A stretch of 64,000 nucleotides of DNA from Bradyrhizobium icense (GCF_001693385.1 NZ_CP016428.1:5022001-5086000), one strand, 5' to 3'. Shown: positions 36,657-47,242, numbered from the stretch's first letter. Notes: a model not told the origin generated them from the letters alone. Program-made: numbers and translations.

Positions 36657-37884
36657 GACAGCACCTCCGCTTCCGGCACGTCGAGCGCGATGGCCCTGAG
36701 GTCCTCGGTGGCAAGCTTGAGATAGGGCACCGTCGACTCCGCGGACCGGTGCCCGAGCAAATCGCCGATGACCTTCTGTGGAACCGATGCGCGCAGCATC
36801 TCGACCGCGCGTGCATGTCGGAAGACATGGGCGCCGCTCTTGCCCCGTGGCTTGACACCGGCGTGGCGCAGCCGGCTTCGTACCACGCTGTCCAACATCC
36901 TGAGCTTGCGATAGGGCGCACGCGCGCGGATGAAGATTTCCCGAGCGTCGTTCGCCGGCCGCCCCGCACGTAAATAAGCAAGCACCGCTTCGCCAACCGG
37001 CTCCATCAGGGGTAGGAAGGAACAGGCCTTGGTCTTGGTGTGCCGGATGCGGATTGATTCCGCCCGCCAGTTGATGTCCTCAAGCCGCAGGTTGCAGAGT
37101 TCGCTCGACCTCAGGCCATAGGTCGCGAGCAGTTGCAGGATCGCATGGTCCCTCAACCCCCTCGGTGTCCTGTCCTTTCTCACAGCCTTCAGGACGGCGG
37201 CAACCTCGTCTCGCTCCAGGATCGAGGGTACCCCCTCATAGGCGTAGATCAGCGGACCGATGACATGCGGCGACAGGTCGATCGCGGTGCGGCCGATCCG
37301 GTGTAGATGCCGCAACAAAGAACGCAAGCGGTTTGCGACGGCGCTCAACGATTTGCGCGTCAACTTCGGTGCGCGCATATCCATATAGCGATCGATGTCG
37401 TCCACCCCCAGGCTCGTCAGGCTATTGTCACCGTTCCGCTCGAACTGCCAGGTCAGGAAGTGCCGGGCCTCCCAGATCAAATCCTTGATGCTGGCGGGGC
37501 GAGGCCTCGCGCCTCATGAAGCCAGATCTCGTATTCGTCGCAGATCGCAAATCGCGCCGCCTCGGCGGCGCAGGCTGCTTTTGGAGGAGGCGGCCACTGG
37601 CCCTGCGCAAGCCGCAGCACCGCATGGATTCCGGCGCGCGGGATCGGGTGCTGGTATTGCCCTGATTGACCATGGTGTTTGCGGACCGTCTCACTCGCAT
37701 GGCCTATGTATGTCGATACCAGCGCCTCGGTCACGTCCTCAACCTGGATCTCCCGCCGTTCGAGATAATCGAGGAATCTGCGCGCGCACCTGCAGTAGTT
37801 ACTGATCGCCCTTGAGTGATAGCGCTAGCCGGCCAGTACGGCCTTGAGCTCGGCGATCAGTTCTTCATTGGATTTCAGCATCAT
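36653..37884 (-). pseudogene. First RIT tyrosine recombinase, amber stop and frameshift
   Basis: From ATG 37884 (MMLKSNEELIAELKAVLAG) codon 20 is TAG (37825-37827), then RYHSRAISNYCRCARRFLDY continues. A one-base deletion near 37498 shifts the rest, which from 37480 holds the catalytic domain (TYGLRSSELCNL, HVFRHARAVEML, LLGHRSAESTVPYL). The stop at codon 20 is at a position usually Gln in such proteins, so C-to-T mutation is likely. Confidence 0.85.
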
Positions 37885-38058
37885 CGACTCCTCTGCTGGT
37901 CAAATGACCGCAGAGGTCGCAGAGAAATGAAATAATGCGGAGCAAAGCCGGTACCGAATCAGCAGAATTCCTCGATATCCTCGTGTCGAACCGGCGTTCC
38001 TTCACATTACCGCCACCTCGCGATTAGCCGGCTAATGCTCACCTCTCCATTAGCCCTT

Positions 38059-38485
38059 GAAGCCCGGTAGATGGGCGATTGGTCGGTCGGCTTTGCGATC
38101 GGGGGCATAGACACAGACGACGCCGGGCGGATCGGCGCCGCCCCGTGGGCCGGTCGTCCGCCGCATAAGCCCAGAGCTGACCGGTCTTGGTGCGCCCTCG
38201 GCCGGGATCGAGCACCCGGGATCGTCGTCTCGTCGGCGAAAAATTTAGCCGTTGCCTGAGCTTGCCAAGGAGGCGCTCATGCAACGGACGTAGGCGGAAG
38301 GCTGCCTGCCCCGCCCAGTCTGCCAGCGTCGAACGATCGAGCTGAATGCCTGGCGGCCGTAATTTCTTGAAGATCTGACGCAGCCGTTCGCTCGCACCGC
38401 TCGGCAAGCAGCATCGCTTTTCAGAGTCTCGGATCGTCAGGCAGGGCGTCGCTCCCACCCGATTCAGAGCATATTCGCCGCCATC
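38059..38485 (-). pseudogene. IS66 transposase TnpC, 5' part
   Basis: The minus strand reads PPGIQLDRSTLADWAGQAAF and RVLDPGRGRTKTGQLWAYAA, typical of the TnpC catalytic domain, with frameshifts. It ends at the RIT insertion at GFKG. It pairs with 33915-34202. Confidence 0.8.
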
Positions 38486-39235
38486 TGGCGACGCGTTCGA
38501 TGCTCCTGATTCACTTCGGCGCAGCGAAGCCACCAAAGAAACGAAATGGACAAGCGATTTTTTGTAGGAAAGAAAAACTCGTCGACACGTGGCCCGCAAG
38601 TCCATTCTTTTGTTCGACCGCACCGCCGGCAATCTTCCGTCCCACCACCCATCTCGCCGGCCGCCGCGCGCAGGGCGGTCAAGGCTGGCCGAATTTTTGC
38701 ACCACCGAAAGGCTTGGCCTTGGCCGGGCCCGAGCACGGCGGCATCCTGGATCGGGGCCAGTAAAGACACAATGGTTCACCGGGCCAGTGTCCGATCGGA
38801 CAACTGGCGCTAGTCGCGGCACTGATCCGTCTGCTCAAAATCTCGCCGCTACCAAGTGCATCAGTCATGCGAAGTCTGGCGAACGGGTTTCAGCTTGCAC
38901 TTCAGGTGCTTGCCTTACCGAAAATCGAAAGGATGCGAATGGTTCAGGGGAATCTATATCCGACTACACCGCCTTGACCGGGGCTGATTTCCGAGGTTCG
39001 CACACACGCCGTCACGAGCGCGAGGGAGGTGAAGCCCGAGGTGCCCGGATGGAGATGCATTACTCGTCCGGGATCGGGAGAGAAGGCGGAGAACGATGAA
39101 GCAGCGTCGGCCAGCATGATCAAATTGAACGGAAGCGAGATTGAAGTACGACCATCTTTGGTGAAGCGAACGCCACCATCAACTCGTCGTCGGGCCGATG
39201 CCCTTCCTCATGCTCTCTAAGCTGGGTAACACCTG
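38486..39235. other. Transposon-derived debris before nopT
   Basis: About 750 bp with no supported gene. Frames here lack family signatures; the upstream part may be further IS66 debris. Confidence 0.35.
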
Positions 39236-39236
39236 C

Positions 39237-39272
39237 CCGTCAGCTCGCCGTCAGCTTGCCTGAGTATTAATC
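39237..39272 (+). promoter_or_regulatory. tts-box-like promoter element before nopT
   Basis: CGTCAGCTCGCCGTCAGCTT followed by GCCTGAGTATTAA resembles the tts box bound by TtsI, which drives type III secretion genes in rhizobia. It lies about 70-100 bp before the nopT start, the usual position. Confidence 0.6.
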
Positions 39273-39339
39273 GCAGCAGGGCCTAAGCAACCCGAACTCA
39301 CTGCGACGCAACCTACGCCGAAGGGAAACGCGAATCGCC

Positions 39340-40176
39340 ATGTATAATCGAATCAGTGGCTCATCCACACGCGCTAGCCAAGGTGACGAACTGAGTCAGT
39401 CGGTCGACAGCGACAGTTTTACGGAAACACTTGCGGATCTCGCGCTGCGGAGGAACCTGCCACCTGGAGAGTTGCCCGACAAAATGGGGCACTGCTGCAG
39501 CAAGCCACATACCTCGGATGCAAATTTCTACAGTTCAGACGCCTCCAATCCCAGTACATCCTCTTCGTCCTCGGACCCCAGTACATCCTCTCCAGCGAGG
39601 CCGAGCACCTCCCTGTTCCAATACAGGACGGCCGAATTGCCTCAGGCGAATGTAGACGGCATCTGCGTTGGGTTAACTGCGGAGTGGCTCGGCAATCTCA
39701 GCAACAGCCCGTCAACCCGAATGAATGCGCTACTGCCCGGATCGGAAAGTCACGCCTCAGCGGCTGGGCGGCAGCGGCAGTATGAGGGTCTCAAGCGTCT
39801 GTTGCGAAGGGAGGGAGCAGGAGCTTCTCAGGCCGACCTTCAGGCACAAAACACTATGCTGCAGGAAGCAGGCTTGGCACCGTCCGGAAGAGAGAAGAAA
39901 TACAGTTTCGGCGAGCCTTCGAGCTTCTCGCGCATGCTGGACAAAATCACCGAAGACGGGTCGAACTATTTGCTCAGCTTGTACTTCGCCGGAGGTGACG
40001 CACACACAATTGCGACGACGGCGTCGAATGGAATGACCACGCTCTTCGATCCTAACTATGGAGAATTTACTGTTCAATCAGACCAGATGGCTGGATTGTT
40101 CCAAAGCCTCGCCAATCGTTACAGGAACCCCAACGGACAGCATTTGTCGACGGTCACCACACAAAAAATGTACTGA
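39340..40176 (+). CDS. nopT: Type III effector NopT (YopT/AvrPphB-type C58 cysteine protease)
   Basis: This 278-residue effector is expected to be injected into host plant cells. The catalytic triad is visible: Cys109 (VDGICVGLTAEWL), His222 (GGDAHTIATT) and Asp237 (LFDPNYGEF). The sequence DKM-GHCCSK places Gly50, Cys52 and Cys53 just as in characterised NopT, where self-cleavage after Met49 exposes a myristoylation and palmitoylation site for host membrane anchoring. A Ser/Pro-rich stretch with short direct repeats (residues 66-90) separates this from the protease domain. A tts-box-like element precedes it. No lesion is visible. Target proteins in the host cannot be told from sequence. Confidence 0.92.
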   Translation: MYNRISGSSTRASQGDELSQSVDSDSFTETLADLALRRNLPPGELPDKMGHCCSKPHTSDANFYSSDASNPSTSSSSSDPSTSSPARPSTSLFQYRTAELPQANVDGICVGLTAEWLGNLSNSPSTRMNALLPGSESHASAAGRQRQYEGLKRLLRREGAGASQADLQAQNTMLQEAGLAPSGREKKYSFGEPSSFSRMLDKITEDGSNYLLSLYFAGGDAHTIATTASNGMTTLFDPNYGEFTVQSDQMAGLFQSLANRYRNPNGQHLSTVTTQKMY

Positions 40177-40559
40177 GTGGGGCCTGCAGGCCGCCGGCGA
40201 TTGGCGTCTTCTGTGAAGGCGAGATGCGTCCTCGACCCGATACTTTATCAAGCGGCAAGCAAACCATGCTATCCAAAATACGAGCTTCAGCCCCTTGCGA
40301 GTCTGACCTCTTCCGCCCGAGGCGCGAAAGCGGCAACCGCCGCACCGGAATCGAATTCCTGGAACAGCCTCGTGCCGCCTAGAACGCGACATTTATTCCC
40401 CGCGTCCAGCACACTTGCCGGTTGCGGAAGGCGGAAACCGCGGGCGTCGGGTGAGAGGCGGCGCTGGCTGCGAGCTTGGGCGATGCAATTGGGATAGCCG
40501 GTACGGGCGATTATCATTGTCGTGCGCGGGCGACCTCGTGGCGAAGATCGGCGCGTCGG

Positions 40560-40737
40560 CGGATTGAATCGAACTTCGTACTGAGCTTAGTGCCCTACCC
40601 CGTTCACGGCTTGCAGCGATAGCATGCGAGATATCCGCCATCATCAACCCGTATTCTATGGCGGTAGCTCCAGACTGATCGCGTAAAAAGCGAATAACTA
40701 GCGTTTCATAGTGCACTCCTTCCATCAAGACGACCAT
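40560..40737 (-). pseudogene. Flp/Fap-type pilin remnant
   Basis: The core RFLRDQSGATAIEYGLMMA is a Flp pilin processing site and helix start. After ADISHAIAA the family continuation (LQAVNGVG, then LSTKFDSI) is found only in other frames, so it is frameshifted. No tad assembly genes are near. Confidence 0.55.
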
Positions 40738-40912
40738 GATCCTAGGAAATGTAGGAGAGTGAGCATTTCTATGGTTCCGTAATGAAACATGAAGGCCGAG
40801 ATCTCACAACTCGCCGGTAACAAGGGGCTCGTCCGTTGAAGCTTGTTCGCGTGGCCGTATTGGCACTGGCGACTTCACGAGTGCTGCTACACGCGCCCCA
40901 TCGGTCCAGGCG

Positions 40913-40984
40913 GTTGAAATCCATCGAAAAAAGGCGCCAGAACGCAGAATCTAACCGAAAATGCGCTGCTCATTGCATTAATCA
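40913..40984 (-). repeat. Dispersed 75-bp repeat, copy C (inverted)
   Basis: Read on the minus strand it starts TGATTAATGCAATGAGC and ends TTTTTTCGATGGATTTCAAC, closely matching copies A and B. The surrounding 40738-41405 holds no supported gene. Confidence 0.55.
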
Positions 40985-41405
40985 AGATCTAGATATCCGT
41001 TAAAATCGGCCATCTGCGCGAAGCACTCCGATGGAGCGAGCCGCTTCGCCAAGAAGGCACATCAGACTTGGCATCGCTGCACCTCACCTGCGGGCATGGT
41101 GAAGCGGTGAAGACAATGTAAGGAGGCTATCGACGTAATGCCGACTGGAGGCGAACATGCGCAAAGCTTCCATTTTGGCTCGATTGAGAGCATATGATCT
41201 GTGGTGGCTCGAGATCGGCGCGCGAGGCTTGCATCCATCGATGCTACCTTGGTGGCATGGATGCCACTGTCGGTCCTGATCTTCCGGTCATCCCAACACA
41301 CATCTGAAACATTCGTGATGAAGCCGCGAGTCAGTGTGTGGCTTCGCCGAAAGACGACACTGTTGATAAGTTTTCGAGGGTTAGTTCCACACTGTGTCGG
41401 CATCC

Positions 41406-41630
41406 ATGAGGACTTCGATTGATGATAGCTTAAGTGAGATCAGATCAGTGCGGAACGAAATTTGGCGCTGTCGTAAGTTGCTTCAAAGCGAGTTGCCTGA
41501 TGAGCAGCGAAAAATCATCGAGCAACGCCTGGTTGAACAGTGTTCTGCCTTCGAACGGCTCTTAGCGACCACATTTCCTTTCGCGTTGAGGCTCAAGTCA
41601 ACTTCAGTGCCTGTGCCGCTCAACACGTAA
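41406..41630 (+). CDS. Hypothetical 74-residue helical protein
   Basis: The sequence (SEIRSVRNEIWRCRKLLQSE, then IIEQRLVEQCSAFERLLATT) is mostly amphipathic helix, like a small coiled-coil protein. ATG at 41406 is preferred over one 12 bases upstream. No family is named. Confidence 0.5.
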   Translation: MRTSIDDSLSEIRSVRNEIWRCRKLLQSELPDEQRKIIEQRLVEQCSAFERLLATTFPFALRLKSTSVPVPLNT

Positions 41631-41754
41631 CTAAGTCTAACCGCCATGAGCCCCTCACCTCCTTATCCTTCTCACCTGCGGTCCAGCCTAGACTGAGTTG
41701 ATCAGTGGAGGTGAAACGGTGGCAAACGCGATGCATGATACTAGGCAGGAAGTT

Positions 41755-42010
41755 GATTCCTATCGTCGCATCGAGGTGATCGCCCGGGGGCGCGGGCAGC
41801 AACGCGGCAACGATGGATAGGCGAGAGAAGGCCCGGATCGTGGAGCAGCGTTTTGAGAAGGGTGCGAACATTGTAAGCGGTCTTTGGCGCAATCGCGTTG
41901 CCCGCGGAAGGCCGAGATCGGCCGCCAGCTTGAACAAATCGTCAGCAAGTCAGAGCCGAGAGGCCGCAACCTCCGGAAGCCAAAAGCCTCGCAAGAAAAA
42001 GCAGAGCCAG
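41755..42010 (+). mobile_element. IS66-family TnpA (orf1) remnant
   Basis: SYRRIEVIARGRG, then in a second frame REKARIVEQRFEKGANIVSG and LWRNRVARG, match the helix-turn-helix region of IS66 TnpA-type proteins. It is broken by stops and a frameshift. No other part of the element adjoins it. Confidence 0.55.
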
Positions 42011-42312
42011 CTTGAAATTTGACCATAGGCGCTCCTTTGAAAACGAACGGTCTTTCGCGCGGGGGAGCAGCAGGTGATCGCACTAACACCTCATACCATT
42101 CACACGTCGACGTTAACGTTCACTGGCTGCTCTTCATCCGGCAGGATGATCCGCTCCTGGCGGAGCAGACTTACCACCAGCGGCCAGGATGGTGCGATCG
42201 CCCACGCGGTCATCTGTTGAAATCATCGCATGCATTTGGGATATTTTGGACGATTTCCTGCGCCACGCAGGCATTTCGGGATAAAGTTCACCTCAAGGCC
42301 GGGGAGCCGATT

Positions 42313-42786
42313 ATGCAATACGATCGGATAGACGCCCGCATCCTCGAGATCGTGCAAAAGAACAACCGCTTAACTTCCGAGGTGATCGGCGGACTGGCAG
42401 GGCTTTCTGCTACCGCGTGTCAACGACGACTGAAGAGGCTTCGTTCGGAAGGCATCATCGAGGCCGATGTCTCAATCGTTTCGCCGAAAGCGGTGGGCAG
42501 ACCTATTCAAATGCTTGTGCTGGTGACCCTGGAGCGAGAGCGTTCAGATATAATCGATAGATTCAAGAAGGCCATCAGATCGTCAGTTGAAGTCGTCAAC
42601 GGCTTCTACGTCACCGGCGACGCGGACTTTGTCCTATACGTTACCGCGCCCACCATGGAAGATTATGAGGAGTTCACTCGGCGATTCTTCTATGTGAACC
42701 CGGACATCAAGAGCTTCAAGACGATGGTCGTATTGGATCGCGTAAAAGCGGGCTTTGCTGTTCCAGTTGAGACACCAGCCGGGTGA
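42313..42786 (+). CDS. Lrp/AsnC-family transcriptional regulator
   Basis: This 157-residue protein has the Lrp helix-turn-helix (IDARILEIVQKNNRLTSEVI, ATACQRRLKRLRSEGIIEAD) and the RAM domain (about 70-150; VVNGFYVTGDADFVLYVTA). ATG at 42313 gives the normal family length and start, so the open frame to 42019 is not used. It stands alone next to IS21. The gap 42787-43311 holds nothing supported. Confidence 0.87.
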   Translation: MQYDRIDARILEIVQKNNRLTSEVIGGLAGLSATACQRRLKRLRSEGIIEADVSIVSPKAVGRPIQMLVLVTLERERSDIIDRFKKAIRSSVEVVNGFYVTGDADFVLYVTAPTMEDYEEFTRRFFYVNPDIKSFKTMVVLDRVKAGFAVPVETPAG

Positions 42787-43495
42787 TGCATTCATATTTT
42801 CTGCCGGCTCAACGAGAAACGTTTTGTCTTCAAGTCGATGTTGCATCCGCCCCCTCAGAGTAAAAATGAATTCCGTTCCGGGATGCTGAACCGCGAATGA
42901 CTATCGCTCTGCTTGTCCACATTGATGAGGAAGGGTTCGAAAAGCTTTCGTACTCCCTTTCGGTACGACAAAAAGCGATACGTGTGCCCGTACCTAAGCG
43001 GACGACCTCTATTTGATCAGAGGCCTTGATAGATCGGGCGCACCTTTGTTCTTGGGAAGTGTGAAGCTGCAAATCTGAGCTCGCTTTATGGTAGCTAGCC
43101 TGAGATCGCAGGCCACTCAAGGCCCGCAGCGTCAGAGACGAAGTCATGCTCTGCGACCTCGATATTCGACGGGGGGATCGGTCCGATCGAGCGTGCATCG
43201 GACGAGCTCTGCGCTCGACGCGACCGCCTTAGAGATCGACAGCGGTTGACTGATCGACGCCGCGGCGCGTTGCCAGAAATGGATCGATTAGGCGCAGTCC
43301 CTCAATTCCGGTGCCGATTCCGAGATCATCGTGCGCAACGTACCGATTTGATGGCGCGCGGGGTTCCGAAATGATCGCGCGCAGCATTCCGAGCATTCTC
43401 CGCGCAGCATTCCGATTTGATCGCGCGCAGTTTCGGATGGTGTGAGGCCTGATCGTTGGTCCATTTCTCCGGTTGGAAACAGCTTGGAGAATTGG

Positions 43496-45040
43496 ATGCC
43501 GACGAGGAGGGTTATCATGCGCCAGGTGCGCGAGATTGTGAGGTTGAGCCTTGAGGCTGGGCTCTCGACGCGCGCGGTTGGCGAGCGTGTCGGCGTCGGG
43601 CCGACGACGGTACGCGACACGCTGAAGCGGTTTGCGGGCGCGGGTCTGACCTGGCCAGTCCCGGAAGCGATAAGCGACGCCGAGCTGGAGCAACTGCTGT
43701 ACGGGGTGCCTGGCGTGAAGCCTGGTCGCCGCAAGGTGGCCGAGCCTGACTGGTCCGTTATTGCCCGCGAGCTCAAGCGCAAGCATGTGACCTTGCAGGT
43801 GCTGTGGGACGAGTACATTGCGGACCATCCGGACGGGTACCGGTACAGCCGTTTCTGTGAGTTGTTCCGCAACTGGGAGGGCCGGCTGCCGCTGGTGATG
43901 CGCCAGCATCACGGCGGGGGCGAGAAATTGTTTGTCGACTATGCCGGCGACACGGTGGCGGTGGTTGACCGTAAGACTGGCGAGGTGCGTGACGCGCACA
44001 TCTTCGTCGCGGTCATGGGCGCATCCAGCTTGTCGTTCGCGCTGGCGACGTGGACCGAGCAGCTCGACGACTGGATCGAGGGACATAACGCGGCCTTCAG
44101 CTTTTTTGGCGGCGCGACGCAACTGCTGGTGCCTGACAACGCCAAGGTCGCGGTGATCAAGGCCTGCCTCTATGAGCCTATGGTCAACCGCAGCTACAGC
44201 GATATGGCGCAGCATTACGGCACGGCGATTTTGCCGGCACGGCCGCGTCGCCCGAGAGATAAGGCGAAGGTTGAGGCCTGCGTCGGAATCATCGAGCGCT
44301 GGCTGCTGGGGCGGCTGCGCAACCGAACTTTTTACAGCCTGGCCGAACTCAACGGTGCGATCGACGAGTGGCTGGCCAAGCTCAATGACGGACGGGTGCT
44401 GCGCCAGTATGGCCGCACACGGCGCCAGCTGTTCGAGGAAATTGACGCGCCGAATCTTAAACCGCTTCCCGGCGAACCGTGGGTCCATGCCGAATGGCGC
44501 CGATGCCGGGTCGGGCTCGACTATCACGTCGAGATCGAACGACACTACTACTCGGTACCCTATCGCTTCGCCCGTCGCGAGGTAGAAGCGCGGGTCTGTG
44601 CGCGAACGGTTGAAATCTTCCTGGGGGGCGAGCGTATCGCCGCGCACATGCGCGGCAGTGGCAACGGGCGGCACACGACGATCAGCGCCCACATGCCTTC
44701 CAGCCACCGGCGCTATGGCGAGTGGACGCCGGCAAAGATCCGCAGCGAGGCAAGCCGGATCGGCCCGATGTTGCGCCTGCTGGTCGACCGGATCATCGAG
44801 GATCGGCCGCATCCCGAACAGGGCTATCGTTCGTGCCTGGGTATCATCCGGCTCGAGAAGCGCTTTGGCGCCGAGCGCCTCGAGGCGGCCGCGCTGCGCG
44901 CGATTGAGATCCAGGCTCGCAACTACCCGAGCGTCAAATCGATCCTCGAGAAGGGCCTCGATCGCGTCCCAACGCCTGCGTCCCCCGAGTGCGAGCCGAT
45001 CATACACACCAACATCAGAGGCTCGGGTTATTACCACTAA
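43496..45040 (+). CDS. istA: IS21-family transposase IstA
   Basis: This 514-residue transposase has an N-terminal helix-turn-helix (IVRLSLEAGLSTRAVGERVG) and a DDE integrase core (FVDYAGDTVAVVD near residue 143, LVPDNAKVAVIK near 213, then KAKVEACVGIIERW). The family start MPTRRVIM at 43496 is used; a GAGGAGG sequence before ATG 43517 makes the shorter start equally possible. It looks intact. istB starts nine bases after its stop. Confidence 0.93.
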   Translation: MPTRRVIMRQVREIVRLSLEAGLSTRAVGERVGVGPTTVRDTLKRFAGAGLTWPVPEAISDAELEQLLYGVPGVKPGRRKVAEPDWSVIARELKRKHVTLQVLWDEYIADHPDGYRYSRFCELFRNWEGRLPLVMRQHHGGGEKLFVDYAGDTVAVVDRKTGEVRDAHIFVAVMGASSLSFALATWTEQLDDWIEGHNAAFSFFGGATQLLVPDNAKVAVIKACLYEPMVNRSYSDMAQHYGTAILPARPRRPRDKAKVEACVGIIERWLLGRLRNRTFYSLAELNGAIDEWLAKLNDGRVLRQYGRTRRQLFEEIDAPNLKPLPGEPWVHAEWRRCRVGLDYHVEIERHYYSVPYRFARREVEARVCARTVEIFLGGERIAAHMRGSGNGRHTTISAHMPSSHRRYGEWTPAKIRSEASRIGPMLRLLVDRIIEDRPHPEQGYRSCLGIIRLEKRFGAERLEAAALRAIEIQARNYPSVKSILEKGLDRVPTPASPECEPIIHTNIRGSGYYH

Positions 45041-45049
45041 GGGAAGAAA

Positions 45050-45790
45050 ATGCTGACACACCCCACACTCCACTTGCTTACCCGGCTCGGCCTTACCGGC
45101 ATGGCCGAGGCCTTCACGAGCCTCACCGACAACGAGGAGGTCCAGGGGCTCGCTCACGCCGAATGGCTGGCGTTGCTGCTGGACCATGAGGCAACTTGGC
45201 GTAACAATCGGCGCCTGGCGCTTCGTCTTCGCAAGGCAAAGCTGCGTCATCATGCCGTGCCCGAGGATATCGACTACCGCGCTCCCCGGGGGCTCGACCG
45301 CCGCTTGTTCGACATGCTGCTCAAGGGAGACTGGATCAAGAACCATGAGAATTGCGCCATTGTCGGGCCAACCGGCGTCGGGAAAAGCTGGCTTGGCTGT
45401 GCGCTTGGTCACAAGGCTTGCCGGGACAACCACTCTGTACTTTACACCCGGCTGCCGCGGTTGTTCGAAGAACTGGACCTTGCCCGAGGCGATGGCCGAC
45501 TCGCTTCGCGGATGAAGAGCATCGCCGCCGTCGAGCTCCTAATTTTGGACGATTGGGGCCTCCAGGCCATCGACGCCAATGCCCGTCATTATCTGCTCGA
45601 AATCCTTGAAGACCGCTACGGCCGTCGATCAACACTCGTCACCAGCGAGCTTCCAATTGCCAAATGGCATGAGCTCATAAATGACCCAACTTACGCTGAC
45701 GCCATACTTGATCGCCTGCTTCACAACGCTCACAGGCTCGAACTGAACGGTGACTCCATGCGTCGCCCGCCGGTTCTTCCTCGGCCTTGA
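45050..45790 (+). CDS. istB: IS21-family helper ATPase IstB
   Basis: This 246-residue DnaC-like AAA+ ATPase assists IstA. The P-loop (GPTGVGKSWLGCAL) is near residue 107 and the Walker B (LLILDDWGLQ) near 168. It begins right behind istA as in all IS21 elements and looks intact. Confidence 0.95.
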   Translation: MLTHPTLHLLTRLGLTGMAEAFTSLTDNEEVQGLAHAEWLALLLDHEATWRNNRRLALRLRKAKLRHHAVPEDIDYRAPRGLDRRLFDMLLKGDWIKNHENCAIVGPTGVGKSWLGCALGHKACRDNHSVLYTRLPRLFEELDLARGDGRLASRMKSIAAVELLILDDWGLQAIDANARHYLLEILEDRYGRRSTLVTSELPIAKWHELINDPTYADAILDRLLHNAHRLELNGDSMRRPPVLPRP

Positions 45791-46057
45791 TTAATCGTCG
45801 GCCGATGAAGACTGAGACTGCAGCCCGCGAAGCTGACCGGCCGCTACGGCACTGTTGGGGGTGCGCGTCCAGTCAGCTTCGCTCCGTCGAGCGACACGAT
45901 CAAACATCAGACGTGATCTCTTCGTCAGCCGCTTGACCACGGGCTAACGATAGTGCCAATTGCATTTAACGATCGGGTGCTTCACATGCGCGCGATCAGA
46001 TTGGAACGCTGCGCGGCATCAGATTGGAATAACTGCGCGCGATCATTGGAATCCGCA

Positions 46058-47242
46058 TTCGGCAAGAAGCCCGATGCGCTTCATCGTCTCGCCTGGAATC
46101 GCCGGCATCAAGACGACTTGTTATCTGAGGTACCAGCTCGGCTGGCTGACTCCATCCATGGCCGAACTCGTCAGCATCGTACGTGATCCAATCGGGCTCT
46201 TGATGCTGCGCCGGCTCGGCCGCGGCTGCGATCGCAGCGGCCGGATCGACGTGTGGCGATGAACGTCTATGCGGCATCAGTTTTAGGCCCGGCGGCCTCC
46301 GACTCGAAAGTCGACAGTGTGCCGATCGCCGAACGTGATCGAGAACCGGCGCCGGATTCTTGGCCACTCTCGCCGACGGTTTCTCGCTGCCGGCCCTTCT
46401 CGCGCCACACCTGGCGGACCGAATTGCATCACAGTTGTTGGGACTGTCGCAGAGTGCTCGGAGTGTACGGGTACGGCCTTCGAAATTCAGGTGAGGCAGA
46501 GGTCGGGGGCGGATCGGTACCCCGCTTGTGTAAGTCGAGCAGAAATCATGGAGTCTATGTGGACCTAATGTGTGGGTCCGACACCCTATAATGTCGATTA
46601 ACGAGGGGTGACTTCGTGCTGCGCGCGCGCGAGGAGTTTCGTCCGTTCGCTCACTGTATTGGACCCGTGCCGCGACCGATGAATTCGAGCACCGACTGCG
46701 CCTTGTGGATCTTACGTGAGACGCACTTGAAGATCCGGATCGCAGATGCAAGCGTGACGATAAGTCCAACCCTCTCGCATGATAGCTCAAAATGATGTGC
46801 AACCTGTTCGTTAGTGGGTGCAATGCCACTTTGCAGCGAGCTGATCGTTAATGAAGCGAGCATGTGCTCGACCACGTCTTTTTCGGCCTGAATCAAGACC
46901 TGCTTCCTTCTGAATATTGGCTCGCCTGTAAGAGTCAGGCCATTGATCTTCGGCGAGTTGTGGTCGCCGTTGAAAGACCGGCCAAAGCCATTCCGCCTCG
47001 GCGCCTGTGTTGCCACGACGGTCACATCATGCGGGCTCACGAAACGTGGCGCGAGACAGCTTCCGTCGACTTCCATACTCTACTTCTGGGCTGCGGCTCC
47101 ACATCAACTTCGATGTTGCCCGACTTGAACTTGGATGACACCACATTTGCGTCTCGGGCACTGCATCTACCGGAAAGGATCGCTATTTTCGTTACCGGGG
47201 AAAACCGCTTCACACTATCCGGATCTGCTCAAGGCTTCCACG
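46058..47242. other. Debris between IS21 and the alpha/beta hydrolase
   Basis: About 1.2 kb with several open frames on both strands but no family signature. A 141-residue minus-strand frame at 46651-47076 is the longest and is not supported by start site or domain. Confidence 0.35.

Larger units (their letters stand above)
34208..38053 (-). mobile_element. RIT element (recombinase in trio), inserted in an IS66 transposase gene
   Basis: Three tyrosine recombinase genes in tandem with ATGA overlaps lie between perfect 35-bp inverted repeats (34208-34242 and 37992-38026). An inner inverted pair (34283-34294 and 37928-37939, CGCATTATTTCA) lies inside. CCCTT occurs at both junctions (34203-34207 and 38054-38058), and removing the element with one copy restores the IS66 frame (GFKG-ILQVDG). 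All three genes carry lesions, so it is probably immobile. Confidence 0.88.
43312..46057 (+). mobile_element. IS21-family insertion sequence
   Basis: About 2.75 kb with istA and istB. The left end (43312-43440) and right end (45975-46057) carry several related repeats of a GATTCCGA or GATTTGATNGCGCGC type in opposite orientation, the multiple terminal repeats typical of IS21. Exact tips are uncertain by a few bases; no clear target duplication was seen. Confidence 0.82.

Noticed and set aside
37825..37827. In-frame amber codons in the first RIT gene and in the small gene at 18543 as evidence of stop-codon recoding
   Set aside because: Both sit at likely Gln positions (CAG to TAG) in genes that also have frameshifts, so ordinary decay explains them; no amber suppressor was found.
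43229..45433. A 734-residue minus-strand open frame across IS21
   Set aside because: It is the antisense shadow of istA, which has the DDE motifs; low-complexity composition supports an artefact.
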